This document shows, one piece after another, positions 11,301-23,176 of a stretch of DNA of 64,000 nucleotides. Location: NCBI RefSeq assembly GCF_019320115.1, contig NC_089595.1, positions 110,810,461-110,874,460 on the forward strand, given 5' to 3'. The notes beneath the pieces were generated by a model. The model made no database searches. It was given only the letters and a program-made list of their open reading frames with translations, and was not told the DNA's origin. This stretch comes from Miscanthus floridulus. Taxonomy: Eukaryota > Streptophyta > Magnoliopsida > Poales > Poaceae. Numbering within the stretch: the first letter of the stretch is position 1; the number at the start of each line of letters is the position of its first letter. The position numbers and the translations under genes were made by a program.

Positions 11301-12901
11301 TAGAGTTGATCAAGGATTATAATTTGGAAGTCCACTATCATCCAGGAAAAGCCAATATGGTAGCTGATGCCTTAAGTCGTAAGTTGCATCAGGTTGAGGA
11401 AATACCCTTGTCACTTCACCACACAGAGGTGCTAGCTCAGATTGCATTGACCTCAGAGTTGTTGGAGCAAATTATTTGGGAACAAAAGGAAGACCTCGAA
11501 GAGATTCCTCACATCAAGAAGTTGCTAGCTGAAGGACGTGGACCTCATTTTAGCATTGATGAGCTGGGAGTCATGAGATACAAGAATAGACTAGTGGTTC
11601 CGTCTAATGAGGAGCTAAAAAGAAAGATTCTAAAAGAAGCCCATCATTCCAAGCTGTCTATCCACCCTGGTAGCAACAAGATGTACCATGATCTACGCCA
11701 ACTGTACTGGTGGTCTTACATGAAGCAAGATATCACCTAGTTCGTTGCAGAGTGTGACACTTGTGGTAGAATCAAGGCAGATCATATGCGTACTCCTGGA
11801 TATCTGCAGCCCTTGCCCATTCCTATTTGGAAATGGGAGGATATTTCCCTGGATTTCATTGTGGGTTTACCCCGCACCTCCTCTGGCTTTGATTCTATTT
11901 GGGTCATTGTGGACCGTCTCACCAAGTCTGCCCACTTCCTTCCAGTGGACACTAGATACAATGCAAAGAAGTATGTGGAGTTATACTTTGATCGGATTGT
12001 GACCCTACATGGAGTTCCTCTCACCATCATCTCTGATAGAGGGTCAGTTTTTGTCTCTCATTTCTGGGAGAAACTCCAGGAGTGTTTGGGTACTCGTCTT
12101 CTCAGAAGCTCGGCATACCACCCACAGACTAATGGTCAAACTGAAAGGGTGAACCAGGTGCTCAAGGATATGCTGCAGGCTTGTACCATCTCTTTTCCTG
12201 AGAAGTGGGATCATTGTTTAAAGCTGGCAGAATTTTCTTATAATAACAGTTATCAGGAGAGTATCCGCATGGCGCCATTTGAAGCTTTATATGGACAGAA
12301 ATGTAGGACACCACTAAACTGGGTTGAAGTAGGAGACCGTGGGTACTTCAGGACTGATTTCATAAAGGAGGCTCGAGAGAAAGTAAATATAATTCGTGAA
12401 CACTTGAAGTCAGCTCAGAGTCGACAGAAGGCTTACGCAGACAAGCGAAGAAGACCTTTGGAATTTGTAGCTGGAGATTTTGTGTATCTCAAGGTATCTC
12501 CTATGAGAGGGGTACATCAGTTTGGTGTCCATGGCAAGTTAGCCCCTCGGTATGTGGGTCCATACAAGGTGTTGCAGCAATGTGGTCCCGTTGCTTATCG
12601 TCTCCAACTCCTGGAAATTCTCTCGGCAGTTCACAATGTATTTCACGTCTCGCAACTGAAGAAATGCCTACGAGTTCCTGAAGAATCTGTGGAAATAGAA
12701 GGACTTCCGCTCCAACCTAATCTGTCTTATGTGGAGCATCCTATAAAAATCTTGGATGAGAAGGAGAGAGTGACCAGGAACAGGGTGATAAAGTTTTACA
12801 AGGTGCAATGGCAAAACCATTCAGAGGGCGAAGCCACCTGGGAGCAAGAGAGCTACTTAACAAAGCATTACCCCCATCTCCTCTCTGGGTTGGATAGTTA
12901 G
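8312..12901 (+). pseudogene. Tekay gag-pol polyprotein with seven in-frame stop codons
   Basis: A single frame spans about 1530 codons without a frameshift; the likely functional start is ATG 8336 (MNLRSGR). Domains are: retrotransposon gag (about 8737-9120), CCHC knuckle (CFKCGKEGHYAREC, about 9433-9474), aspartic protease (about 9630-9900), reverse transcriptase (about 10197-10780, FIDD near 10607), RNase H (about 11030-11265), integrase HHCC (about 11640-11765), integrase DDE core (11840-12180), GPY/F region (near 12545) and a C-terminal chromodomain (about 12740-12890). Premature stops are TAG at 9389, 9485, 9839, 10925, 11267 and 11738, and TAA at 10796. Most sit where related elements have Gln. 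The protease triad reads DFG instead of D(S/T)G near 9669. The copy cannot make gag-pol as read. Confidence 0.93.
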
Positions 12902-12973
12902 TGTTGCGCCAAACATAATTCCCTGTCTCTTTCTCACACTAGGCACATAAATCTCGAGTCGAGATTTTCTTTT

Positions 12974-12984
12974 AGGGGGGAAGA
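12974..12984 (+). other. Polypurine tract of the Tekay element
   Basis: AGGGGGGAAGA lies two bases before the TG of the 3' LTR and is the expected plus-strand primer for reverse transcription. Confidence 0.85.
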
Positions 12985-12986
12985 TT

Positions 12987-14781
12987 TGTAACACCCCGGT
13001 GTTACATTGTAATGTTTTGCTAAAACATCGCAGGAGCATCATGTATATGTGCATATGTGTGTAAATTGGAGTATAAATCAATATACGACATTTGAAACGT
13101 TTATCCGAAACGGGAAACAAATGTTAAGTTTCATGTCGCTTTATATTGTCTAGTATTCTAAATGAATTGTTATCAAATAAAAATGATGTAGAGCGTGTAT
13201 GTGAACTTTATTAAAATTTGTAGTACGTACTCAGTAGGCGACAATGGAACAAGTAAGTCAGAATTGGAATTCGACGCGAAACCGTTCGAAGTTTAAGTCA
13301 TTTCGCGTAAGTTATAAATGGGTCGACGAAGCCACTTTTGGTAATTTGTAGAAAACCCGTGCACGTCATCTGCTTCGGACAAGCCATCACTGACCATGGT
13401 CACCACTGTGCCTTGGTTGCCTGCCATCGCACGCAAGCACACTGCGCACGGGTCATGTCAGCTCTGCCTCCCCGTCGCGTCGCGCGGTGCCTTGGTCGCG
13501 CTATACGCCGCCGTCGCCGCGCCGGTACTGCTCTCATTTACTCGCTCTGGCTGCACGCACGCGGAACGATCGCCTCGCTGTCTCCGTTGTTTTGTGCACG
13601 GGTACGTTGCGTTGACGACCACGGCTGTGCCAGGCCATGCCACACCAGAGCCCATGTCTTCGATGAAGCCATGGCCAACGGTACCTCTTGCTTTCAATTC
13701 GACGTGACCGTAGAGCGTTAATGAAATTTGTCACATCCTTGGCTCCGCGAGACAGCCAGCAGCTTGATTGACACCACCTTGCCCATTGTAGCACCTCACT
13801 GTGCTTCAATTTTGGAAGCACAGCTCCACCTGCTCCATAAGAACGAGGTGAACTGCGCCGTCGTCCATCCACTGAACCAGAGCATACCAGTTCAATTCAC
13901 CGCACTGCTAGCTTCTCCTTCAGCTTGTATCGCACTGCCCACTTCATTCAAAGCTCCACCGCCATTTTGCATCTTCTTCGTGGCCGGCGGAAGATCGCCC
14001 GAGCAGAGCAAGCTTACAGCAGCCGGCGGTGCGTTACTGTTCATCTTAGCTTGCTGACATCATCATGACGTCACCCCTACGTCACACGTGTTTGTGGCCG
14101 CTTTTCATGTAGGAAAATAAAGCCGTAATACGTTGAAATACGCCTCTGGGGGCCACTGCCGCTGGCTGGGCCGCGCTGCTCGCACCCGCGGCCTGCCTGC
14201 GTCTGGCCTGCTAGCCCGCTGCCGCTGCTAGCGCTGGCCGCTGGGCCACGCCCGCTGCTGCCGCGCGTCGCTAGGCCGCGCTGGCCGCTGGGCCACGCCC
14301 GCTGCTGCCGCGCTGGGCCACGCTACCGCGCGCCTGCGCCCCGCCGTGCTGGCCTCTGCTGGCCCACTGCCGCTGCCGTGCCCGCGTGCCCGCTCGCTCG
14401 TGCCTGCTGCGTCACGCGCGCGTCTGCGCGTTGCTAGGCCTGCGCTCGCGCCCGCTGCTCGGCCCGCTGCCGCGCTGGGCCGCGCCCGCCTGCTAGGCTA
14501 TGTCGGACCGTGTGGGCCACGAGTGAGGTTTCGTTTTGTTATTTCCAGCGAATTTGTTACTGCTTATTCAATTTAGTTTCAAGCTAAACTTCGATAATTA
14601 GTAGTAAATTGCATGGTTATCCAAAAATAGTGAAACTAGGTTTGTTAGATTCGCAAAAATACAATCTACTTATTAGAACAGTTAGATTGCAGTTAGCTAT
14701 TATGATGATAGGTTCATAAATTTTAATTAGCAAGCTTAGCATTATATAGATTAATAATTGTAGGAATTATTGTGGCCAAAT
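12987..14781 (+). repeat. 3' LTR of the Tekay element, truncated by the gap
   Basis: The sequence repeats 4269-6060 with an offset of 8717-8718 and then enters the N run. The last 1.8 kb of the LTR is absent, and the sequence after the gap does not resume the LTR. Confidence 0.92.
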
Positions 14782-14881
14782 NNNNNNNNNNNNNNNNNNN
14801 NNNNNNNNNNNNNNNNNNNNNNNNNNNNNNNNNNNNNNNNNNNNNNNNNNNNNNNNNNNNNNNNNNNNNNNNNNNNNNNNN
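14782..14881. other. Assembly gap (100 N)
   Basis: Exactly 100 N, the usual placeholder for a gap of unknown length. The left edge is in the middle of the Tekay 3' LTR. The right edge is inside an exon of a different minus-strand gene. Confidence 1.
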
Positions 14882-15629
14882 TGGAGGTGCTTTGTAAATT
14901 AACTTTTCTTTCTTCTTTTGCTTTGCCTTTGGAGGTTCTTCTGGCCATTAGTTCTTTGGACCATACAACCACTCCTTGAAACGACACTTTATCATTGAAT
15001 ACACCTAAATAAGGTGACATTAGTACATGAACACATATAGCTCAATATTTCAACACATACACTCTGCACTTACTTCATGCTTGTTTGGACACATAAACTC
15101 CAATATATTCTCAGGGTTTATCATAGCTCGATCTTCATAATCGCACAGAGGAGGTTCCTTAAGTCGTCTAACTGCGGCTAAGTGCTTCTCCTTAGCCGTC
15201 ATTGGAGGGGGGTTAGGGGGAGGTGGAACCCACCACTCAAAGTGATCTCCAAGATGTCGCCCACTCCACCGATCGTCGAAAAGAAGGTACCTGAGGTCAA
15301 ACTTGTCTGCACCGTCGATTCACTAAAACAAAAAGCACCTCTCATGGGCGTACACAACAAAATTCCAACAAAATACTAGTAACCTCGTAATACAAATGAA
15401 GAAAAAACATACGAAAACAATTACTTACATTAAAACGACTGCATGTGTAGAACCAACGAGCCGATGTGTCCGGATGTCTTGATTGAAACACGTCGGTCGG
15501 ACGACCACAGTCACATTTAGGAACATGGAGTTCAGGAAGGATGGGGACATCTTTGCTAGACTCGTCGGGGTATAATTCTCTAGGACAACCCTGTTTTCGC
15601 CACAACTGCTCCCGAAACATGTCTTCCAT
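14882..15629 (-). pseudogene. GRF zinc-finger gene of a transposon-associated family, broken
   Basis: The model has exons 15629-15429 (ATG at 15627-15629, donor GTAAGT), 15322-15074 (donor GTAAGT) and 15004-14882, the last running into the gap. Exon 1 encodes MEDMFREQLW and then a GRF finger (CDCGRPTDVFQSRHPDTSAR...YTC). Exon 2 gives a conserved-looking block ending PENILEFMCPNKHE. Exon 3 is Lys/Pro-rich. Two stops fall in the spliced frame: TGA at 15320-15322, where GRF proteins have Trp (W-I-D), and TAA at 14948-14950, where Gln is likely. Both are explained by C-to-T change on one strand. It belongs to a different GRF subgroup from the gene at 3644-4258. An upstream exon may end with donor GTAATG near 15915, because AG directly precedes the exon 1 ATG. 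Confidence 0.65.
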
Positions 15630-16579
15630 CTAATAAAATGGTTCAAATTAAATATCAATTAAAACAACACAAATTATTGTAAAATATAATCATTTGCATT
15701 GTAACTAAAATAATATAACCAACACTTATAGCAAAAAAATTATACATGGTAAACATACTTGTAACTAAATAATTAACCTTAACATTGATAAAATCAAACT
15801 AATATCTTCCTCCAAACCGTAGCCCATAGTTCCCAAACATAATTTTCCTCCTAACCTTAACTCCCATTAATAATATTCCTATCCACCATTCAAACGAAAA
15901 AGTGCATCATTACCTTGAACGAGGCCGAGGAGGGAGGGAGGCAACCAGGGAATGGAAGGGAAGGGAGGGAGGGAGGTGGCCGTGGGCTGGCGGGCTGGCA
16001 CTGGTGCGGCGATGGGCATGGCGGCTAGGCGCGGGCAGGCGCGGGTAGGCGGCCTTGCTGCTCGAGCAGGCGGGACTAGCCGTAGGGCTTTTATTCGGCT
16101 CTGCCGCACCACGGATCAGGGCGCGACACTGCCCCGCCAAGATCAGTGGCGTGGCAAGCCTTGCCACATCAGCCGGTCAGCCTTTCCTGTCGTCGCCACG
16201 TTAGCCACCAGCCGTGCCACCATGCATGGCGCTTCACAAGCATTTTGTCGCGCCATGGCAATAGGCGCAGCCAAAAGGTTTAGTTTTGAAAAAAAAAACC
16301 AACAGTGTTAGATTCAAAATTAGTTTACAAAAAGTGTTAAATTTTAAAAAAAAATTGCGGATTCCGGTCCGGAATAGGGAAGTGGAAAAAAGATTTTTGC
16401 GGGCAGGGTAGAAGTGGAAATCATCTGTCCACGCTCACTCGGACGGGAGCCGCGCGCCGAACAGCAAAGTGGATACTACGCCGAACGAAGTGCAGACGTT
16501 GGACGGCCCATAATGAGCACAGTATGCAGTTCGTAGGAGCCCTTATCATTTAGACTGGGCAGGTTGTCGCCATTTAAAT
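15630..16579. other. Upstream region of the second GRF gene, no called gene
   Basis: AT-rich intron-like DNA runs to about 15910. A GC-rich stretch (15916-16260) could hold a first exon or promoter on the minus strand. An A-rich part follows, containing an inverted repeat ATTCCGG/CCGGAAT at 16361-16375. I see no supported protein. The LINE fragment begins near 16580. Confidence 0.4.
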
Positions 16580-17622
16580 GAAAAGTATTTGTGTTTGCCT
16601 ACTGATGTAGGAATAGGAAGATCAACAAATGGAGCTTTCTAGTATCTTAAGGATAGAGTTTGGAATAAAATTTGGAGTTGGATAGAACAAATTCTGTCTG
16701 CTAGAGGGAAGGAAGTTTTAATAAAACCTATCGCCCAAGCAATTCCTACATATACCATGGGGTGCTTCCGATTGCCTAAGGGATTATGTGAACATTTAAA
16801 TTCTCTGTTGCAAAAATTTTGGTGGGGAAGCGATAGAGGTAAAAGGAAAACAAATTGGGTAGCATGGGAGAAGTTGGTCCAACCTAAGTATATGGGGGAA
16901 ATGGGATTTAGAGATTTAGAAATTTTCAATTTGGCCCTGTTAGCTCACCAGGCTTGGCGCATTCTTATTAATCCTGAATCGCTATGCTCACAATTGTTAA
17001 AGGCTATTTATTTCCCCTCAGGTGATCTTCTTAGTGCGCATATTGGTTCCAAGCCATCTAAGACATGGAGAGCAATATGTGATGGAATTGATGTGTTGAA
17101 ACAAGGACTGATTAAGCGCATCGGAGATGGTGAAACCACTTTAATATGGGCTTGCAATTGGATACCAAGAACTAGAATGTTCAGACCTATAGCCTCTAAA
17201 GTTCCTAAGCCTCCAGTGCTAGTCAGTGAGCTGATTGATCACACTTCTATGACATGGAAAGTTGAGTTGTAAGGAATTGTTTCTTTGATTTAGACAGTGA
17301 TGTAATCCTCCAAATTCCACTCAGCATGAGGAAACAAGAAGATTGTTGGGCATGGCATCATGAAAGAAATGGTTTATTTACTGTTTGTTCTGCATATAGG
17401 ATGTTGATTGAAACAAAGAAAAATAGAGAAGACTACTTTGAAAGTTGTGGCAATTGTTCTGATGTGCAAAGAATTCAGAATGAATGGAAACATCTCTAGA
17501 GGACGAAGATGCCATCAAAAACCAAAGTTTTATGTTGGCGCTTGGCACATAACTCATTGCCTACTAGGAGTGTATTGAAGAATAAGAACCTAGCAAACAC
17601 AGCAAATTGCAAGATTTGTGGG
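16580..17622 (+). pseudogene. L1-type LINE ORF2, C-terminal part (segment 1)
   Basis: The 5'-truncated plant LINE enters at the end of the reverse transcriptase (LCLPTDVGIGR) and continues through the thumb and linker (KVLIKPIAQAIPTYTMGCF, WGSDRGKRKTNWVAW) to the zf-RVT cysteine region (ANCKICG). The segment stops at the solo LTR insertion and continues at 28613. TAG stops occur at 16640 and 17497, and there is a one-base frameshift near 17270. The GTGGG at 17618-17622 is the left TSD. Confidence 0.85.
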
Positions 17623-18838
17623 TGAAAGCCCTAGTTTGGTTTTATATAATTAATGAAACCTATGGACTAATCCTAAGTGCTAAGTGTGTAGACAAGAGAG
17701 GACAGTCCATTCCAAGTGGTGGAGCAAGAGGATGATCATGGTGGATGGTGATGATCAAGTGCTCAACTTGGAAAAGAAGAAAGAGAAAAACAAAACCCTA
17801 TGGAGATCAAGACAAAGGTATTGGTTAGGGTTTTGGTTTTGGTGATAAAGACACTATAGAGAGTGTGATCATATTTAGGACCGATAATCGTACTATAAAA
17901 AGAGAAAATCTTTGGCTAAATGGTTTATCAAGTGCCACTAGGTGACAAGATTCTTTCATATGCATTTAGGAACCTAGTGTGCTAACCTTGACCCTTGTAA
18001 GATGCTTTGAAAATTGCTAACACACGTGCACATAAGTTCTACACATTGTGGTTAGCAAGTTGGAAGCAAGGGTGAACCAATTAAGGAAATAGAAAAAGAA
18101 AAGGAGGAAAAGGCACATGACCGGACTCACCCCGGGCGTGTCCGGTCATTTTTAGCCAAGTTGGTAGACTTGGCCAAGGGTGCAGTGTAGCGATAGGATG
18201 CAGCGACCTGACGCTGAGGATGCGTACGGTCATGCTATCTAGAGAAGGCGTAGAGTGTAGCGTCGATCAGACGTAGGTGCGCGTGCACTATCGGACGCAC
18301 AGGGGCTGCATCAGGTTTGCACTAACGTAAGCTGGCGTTAGCATAGCGGAGGCATGGCGCTTGAGATAGAAAGGTTCGATCAGAGAAATCCTTCTCTGGA
18401 TGCTCTTTGTAAATGATCGGACTCTACGTGGTGGCGAGTCCGGTTGTTTTCTTCGATGCGTTCGGTCGTTCATTAACAGCACTGGCTTTGAGTTTTGACC
18501 ATTGAAGATCAACGCACGGTATTCAAAGGTGGTGACACATGGAAGGCGATGGGTGATCGGACGTTGGGTGCGTGTGTTTGGTCATTCTCCATCTGCGCGT
18601 CCGGTCAGCCCAAGAAGACAGGCAGTAAGGGGGCCAATGACTCTTTCATGGTTGGCTACCTATTTAAAGGTCTTGGCCGGCCCTAGGCTCACTCTCTTGG
18701 CACTTTGACATACTTGACATCCTTGTGAGCCTAAATAAACACCTTCCACTCATCCCCATCCTTGATTCTTCATTATAGTGAGATTGGAAGTGATTTAGAT
18801 TGCATTTGCTTGAGTGATTGCATCTAGTGGCACTTGGG
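17623..18838 (+). repeat. Solo LTR A, left segment
   Basis: It begins TGAAAGCCCTAGTTTGG directly after the TSD GTGGG (17618-17622). Together with 27866-28612 it forms an LTR of about 1.96 kb inserted into the LINE. It is the same family as the inverted solo LTR at 58336-60254. It contains repeated CCGGAC/GTCCGG motifs (about 18120-18620). TTGGG at 18834-18838 is the target of the next insertion. Confidence 0.85.
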
Positions 18839-21800
18839 TGTAACACCATAGGTGTTAAGCATGCATTTAGCATTGGTATTGCATGATCACAAGCATCATT
18901 GATCATTCATGAGCATGAGTATCTCAAATATTATCTCTATGTTTGCTTATATTGCATGTGTTGTCACTAAAATGCTTTACATATGCTAGGGTTTGCATGT
19001 AACCAATGTATAAAATATTTGTGGAACCTTAGGAGTACTTTAAACATGTTTAGAATGTCATATGGAACAACTTTGGTATTCATGACTTGGACCAATTTGG
19101 CCTCTAAGTCATGGTTATAGTGTAACTCATCATTTTCAAGTTGTATGTTTGACCTAAGTTGAACTATAGCCTAGCGTGTTTGCATGGTAGTGCACCCTTA
19201 AGCAAAGTTGTAGTACTTGACTAGAGTAACAACTTTTATTTTTAGGTCAAGGTCTAATTTGGTGCATAGCATGATAAAAAAACAGCTCACAAGTAGCAAG
19301 AAAATACTATTTTGGATTTGAAAATTTTGTCTAAGTCAAAAACGAGGATTTCAGTTTGAAGTACAACACTTTAGGGCATTGTAGATCTCAAACTATTGAG
19401 AATTTGGGAAATGTTTCTAAAGCAAATTCGTAGATCACACGTAGGTCTACAACTTTCACTAATATGGTTTTCACTAACTTGCCATGGATTAGGAGTATTG
19501 ATTGCTCAAAGTTGCTCCATCAATCGAGTTCGTATGGGCCTGATGCCGAACTAAAACGGCGTCAGTGGCCGAACGGGGGTAGGCCAAGCGTGCCGTGTGG
19601 TGGCCGTAAGTCGGTGTAGGCCTGGTCAGCCGAGCCAGAGTGGGGGGTTAAGGCATGTGACCCCGGTGCTCGCCTCACTTCACTCTCGCACTTCGCCCTC
19701 TCTCGCGCACGCTAGGGTAGAGCAGAGCACCACGCCGCCGTCGCCATTGCCGAGCGCCGTCGCATTCCCTCATGCTCCACCACCACACCTTCGGCCACCA
19801 CCGCACACCCACTGCTCTGCCTTTGTCTCCTCCACCTCCCTGACTCACTTGCACCAGCATTCGAGCTGTGGTAAGCTCTACGCCGTGTTTGCCATCGCCG
19901 TGATCATCACCGGAGCGCCGCCATGCTCGCGCTCGTCGTGGCCGTGCTCCACCAAGCCGTCTCACTCACTCCTTTCTCACGTTAAGGCTAGCATAGGGTC
20001 ACATCTATCTCACATCATTGACCACTGGCCAATGCCGACACGCCGACGCCAGAACGTGGCTTTCCGCCATCGTGCTCTCGCCACCGTGGCACCCTGCGTG
20101 CGGTCAAGCTCACCAGCACCACCCTCGTACCCTAACCTGCATCCGTTAGCTTTCCTAGGTCACCACATAGATGTAGCAAGCCTCACCTAAGCTTACCATG
20201 GCCAGAGCTCATCGGAGTGCCGCCGCGCAGCTCCACCATCCACCATGGCCATCGTCGAGCCTACTCCGACAAGCCTCCGAGCCAACCTTGTGTACCCAGC
20301 AATGCGGGACATCGAGGCAAAGCCGTCGGTAGTGACCTCACCGCTAATGACCTCACCGGCGATAAGCTAGGGCCAGCAGCGCTGCGCTCTATTTTTGTGT
20401 GACTGACGGGTGGGCCCTGTTGACCGCGGGCCCCGGATGTGAGTGTGTTTAAGTTTTGAATTTCTGAATTATTTTCACATATTTGAATACCAACTTCCAA
20501 AATTCATATCTAGAGCTAGGAGTGTTCAATTTTGGTGAACCAAATTTTGTTGGATTCCTCATGAAGTGTAGTATTTTATAAAAATATGAAATGCACTGTT
20601 TCTAGAAATTTTCTAGCGGAATAAAATGTAGCTAGATAAGTGCTTTTTGAATATTTACAATCTTATAAAATGTATAACTTGAGCTAGGAAAGTGATAAAA
20701 TTGTTGTTCCAATTTTTTTGATCTAGTGTTGACATGCTCTAGCTAGAAAAAATAATAAACTTACAGTAAACTTGATTGAAGTAGGGTCTTTCTATTTATC
20801 TATTAATAAATGGTGTTTTCTGAGGAAAGTTATAGGGATAAAAATAAGTAACATATTGCCATGCAAATTTTTGTATAGTATTATGGCACTAGGATGAAGC
20901 TAAGAAAAATATAGAATCTATGGCTTGACACTTTTCTATAGGGTTAACTATTTTTACTAAACTGAACCTTGCTATATTGTTATTTTTGTAGAGGATGTTA
21001 GACATGTTCAAATGGTATGAAATTTTTACAATAGTCTATTGGGAGCACTTGGAAGCTACTGTAATCTTCTGAGAATTTATTGTGCACATTTGGTATATGT
21101 TTGTTATTTCACCTAATTATCTAATTAAATTAATAAAGGCATTTAAATAAATAAATTGGGCTTGACCATGATGTTTTCTATGGTACTTGTCATACATATG
21201 AACTATTGATGTTAGTAGTAAGGCTTAAAAGCAATTGGTTGTATGCAACTAATTAATTATTGCTTTATAACTCAACTAGATGGATGCATATATAGTTTTG
21301 GTTGAGTTGATAAGTTCATGATGATGATAGTCTTTTTTGTAAAACTTGTTAATAACAAAGTTGTAGATAACTTACTTATCTACCTTGTTCAATTTTCACA
21401 GTCATAGGCCTTATAGTTTAAGAATTATGGCTGTTAGAATTCTGCTGTTAGAAATACTTGCTCTCTAGACATATTTAAATAATTGGATTGTTTGACCTAG
21501 ATAACTACTGAATCACATTAAGGGTATTAAAATAAAGTTGTATACAATTTCATAAGCTTTCCAGAATGTCCATAACCATATTATTTTGATGTATATAACT
21601 CTAGTTATGATCAAAATAAGTAGCTGATGTCTTGTAGTCTAGAAAATAATTTACAGAAGTGTTTGCTTAAGTAATAGAGAAGAGATATATACCTGCTCAG
21701 TAGAATAGGATGCACTTATTATTACTTTAATACCATGCTATTGAAAACACTTATGAGGATGCATTCATCACATTATATCATATTATACGTGTCATCATAT

Positions 21801-23176
21801 ATGCATTCATGATATCTTATTCCATGCTCATGCATATAGGATCGTCTGAAGAGATAACGTTGTTGGAGTTTAACGAAGAAGAGGAGGAGGGTTAGCAGGA
21901 GACTCCTCAAGCTATAGCTATAGGAGAAGAGTAGCAGACTCCTGAAGATCTCCCTGAGTGCCTGGATCACCGGCCAACCTCTTTCCTCAAAGGCAAGCCC
22001 CGGAGCATTCTAAGTCTCCCATGTTTACAAAAATACTACTTGAGTCCTTTATGTTTGATGCATTAGGTTATAAGAGTTGATTGGAAACACTTGATGCATA
22101 GAACCACCTTGTCCAGTTACATAAATCTTTAACCCTATGTAGGTCTAGGATCTAATATATGCTTAGCCATGCATAGACCGGTAGAAGTTGGGTGATTTCC
22201 TATCACCTACGAGATATAGGTGGATACCGAAGCATAGTTGGCTATATTTGCTATCGTGGAAAAGAACCATAGGATAATGTAAATGGAGACCGAGCGGAGT
22301 CTATGTGTAGGTTGACTCATGTAGTTCCATCTGTGCTGGTTAAGGACCGTACCGTTGTTGGTGCTTCTGATAAGATTGAACACATGCCTATCACTTAGCT
22401 GGTCGGATAACTCATTCTGGCCGCGAAGTCGAGTAGCTCAACTCAAGCCAGGCCCTGTTCTGTAAAAGTGTGCACTCTAGATGGTAGTAAGGATGTGCAG
22501 GGAGCCAACCATGAGCCCAAGGGTAGGGTAGTCCTGATCGTCCTGGCAGCTGGTTGTCCCAAATTGTGCGGTGCTGGTCGAACCCGCTAAATGTGTACCT
22601 AAGTTGTACCAAAGGTGACCTAAGGTGACTGTTGATTTGGTTAACCTAGGTTTGTGTTAGGAATAAATTCCTAGCTGGTTGAAAACGATTCAAATCGTCG
22701 TCTCTCCTGAACAGTGAGAAACTTAGCTAGTCCCAACATCGTAGTAATTGTGTTATGGAATGTAATGGTTCGGATGAACATAGAATTACTACACTGGCTA
22801 TGGTTACTATTGTATGCTACTAAATGATATACCACATGTTTAGCACATGTTAGTTGCTAATCTAGAGATGAATAGCTATAATTAACTTGATGACCAAATT
22901 ATAATTGTACAATTGAGTTAGTCGCTTTTTATGCAAAATGTTGTGAAGCTACCTCCACTTATAAAGCCTTGCATAATCCTTGGAGTCACCTTATTTTTGG
23001 TTTATGACGGGTAAGTCTAGCTGAGTACCTTCTCGTACTCAGGGTTTTATTCCCATTGTTGCAGATGGTACAGTTATTAATCCTCCTTATGTGCTTTTGT
23101 GGGAGTGTGATCATGAGTTGGCACTGTATCTGAACTATTGTATCAAAAAGTTAGCTTTAAACTTTAATTTGCTTCT
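18839..23176 (+). repeat. Tekay-like solo LTR B, left segment
   Basis: It begins TGTAACACCATAGGTGTTA, the Tekay-type terminus, after TSD TTGGG. It has the same internal plan as the 4269 LTR: GC-rich block (about 19560-20400), acidic short ORF with GKPR (21824-22066), and CTCAGGGTTTTATTCCCATTG near 23038. It is interrupted at 23176 by inverted LTR C and resumes at 27602. No internal retrotransposon region is present, so it is a solo LTR formed by recombination. Confidence 0.82.
21824..22066 (+). pseudogene. Acidic short ORF of LTR B (broken homologue of 6379-6564)
   Basis: The frame from ATG 21824 reads an acidic stretch (EFNEEEEEG), two TAG stops at 21893 and 21932 each directly before CAG, then PEDLPECLDH and KGKPRSI. 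Its position in the LTR and its GKPR ending match the intact ORF in the Tekay 5' LTR. Confidence 0.45.

Larger units (their letters stand above)
4269..14781 (+). mobile_element. Tekay/Del-lineage chromovirus (Ty3/gypsy LTR retrotransposon)
   Basis: This is a full-structure element: 5' LTR 4269-7863, primer binding site 7868-7880, one gag-pol frame 8312-12901, polypurine tract 12974-12984, and a 3' LTR starting at 12987 that is cut at 14781 by the gap. The domain order is gag, CCHC knuckle, protease, RT, RNase H, integrase, chromodomain. The integrase chromodomain, very long LTRs and TGTAACACC terminus point to the Tekay/Del chromovirus lineage. By eye the 1.8 kb of shared LTR differ at about 39 positions (around 2 percent), suggesting a fairly recent insertion. 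The polyprotein has seven in-frame stops, so the copy is non-autonomous. Confidence 0.92.

Noticed and set aside
8312..12901. Stop-codon reassignment (TAG read as Gln) or programmed readthrough
   Set aside because: The host bHLH, LOG and GRF genes use normal stops, and related Tekay elements have sense codons. Decay by C-to-T change explains the stops more simply.
19597..20190. 197-codon open frame
   Set aside because: Located in the GC-rich block of LTR B, equivalent to non-coding blocks in the other Tekay-type LTRs.
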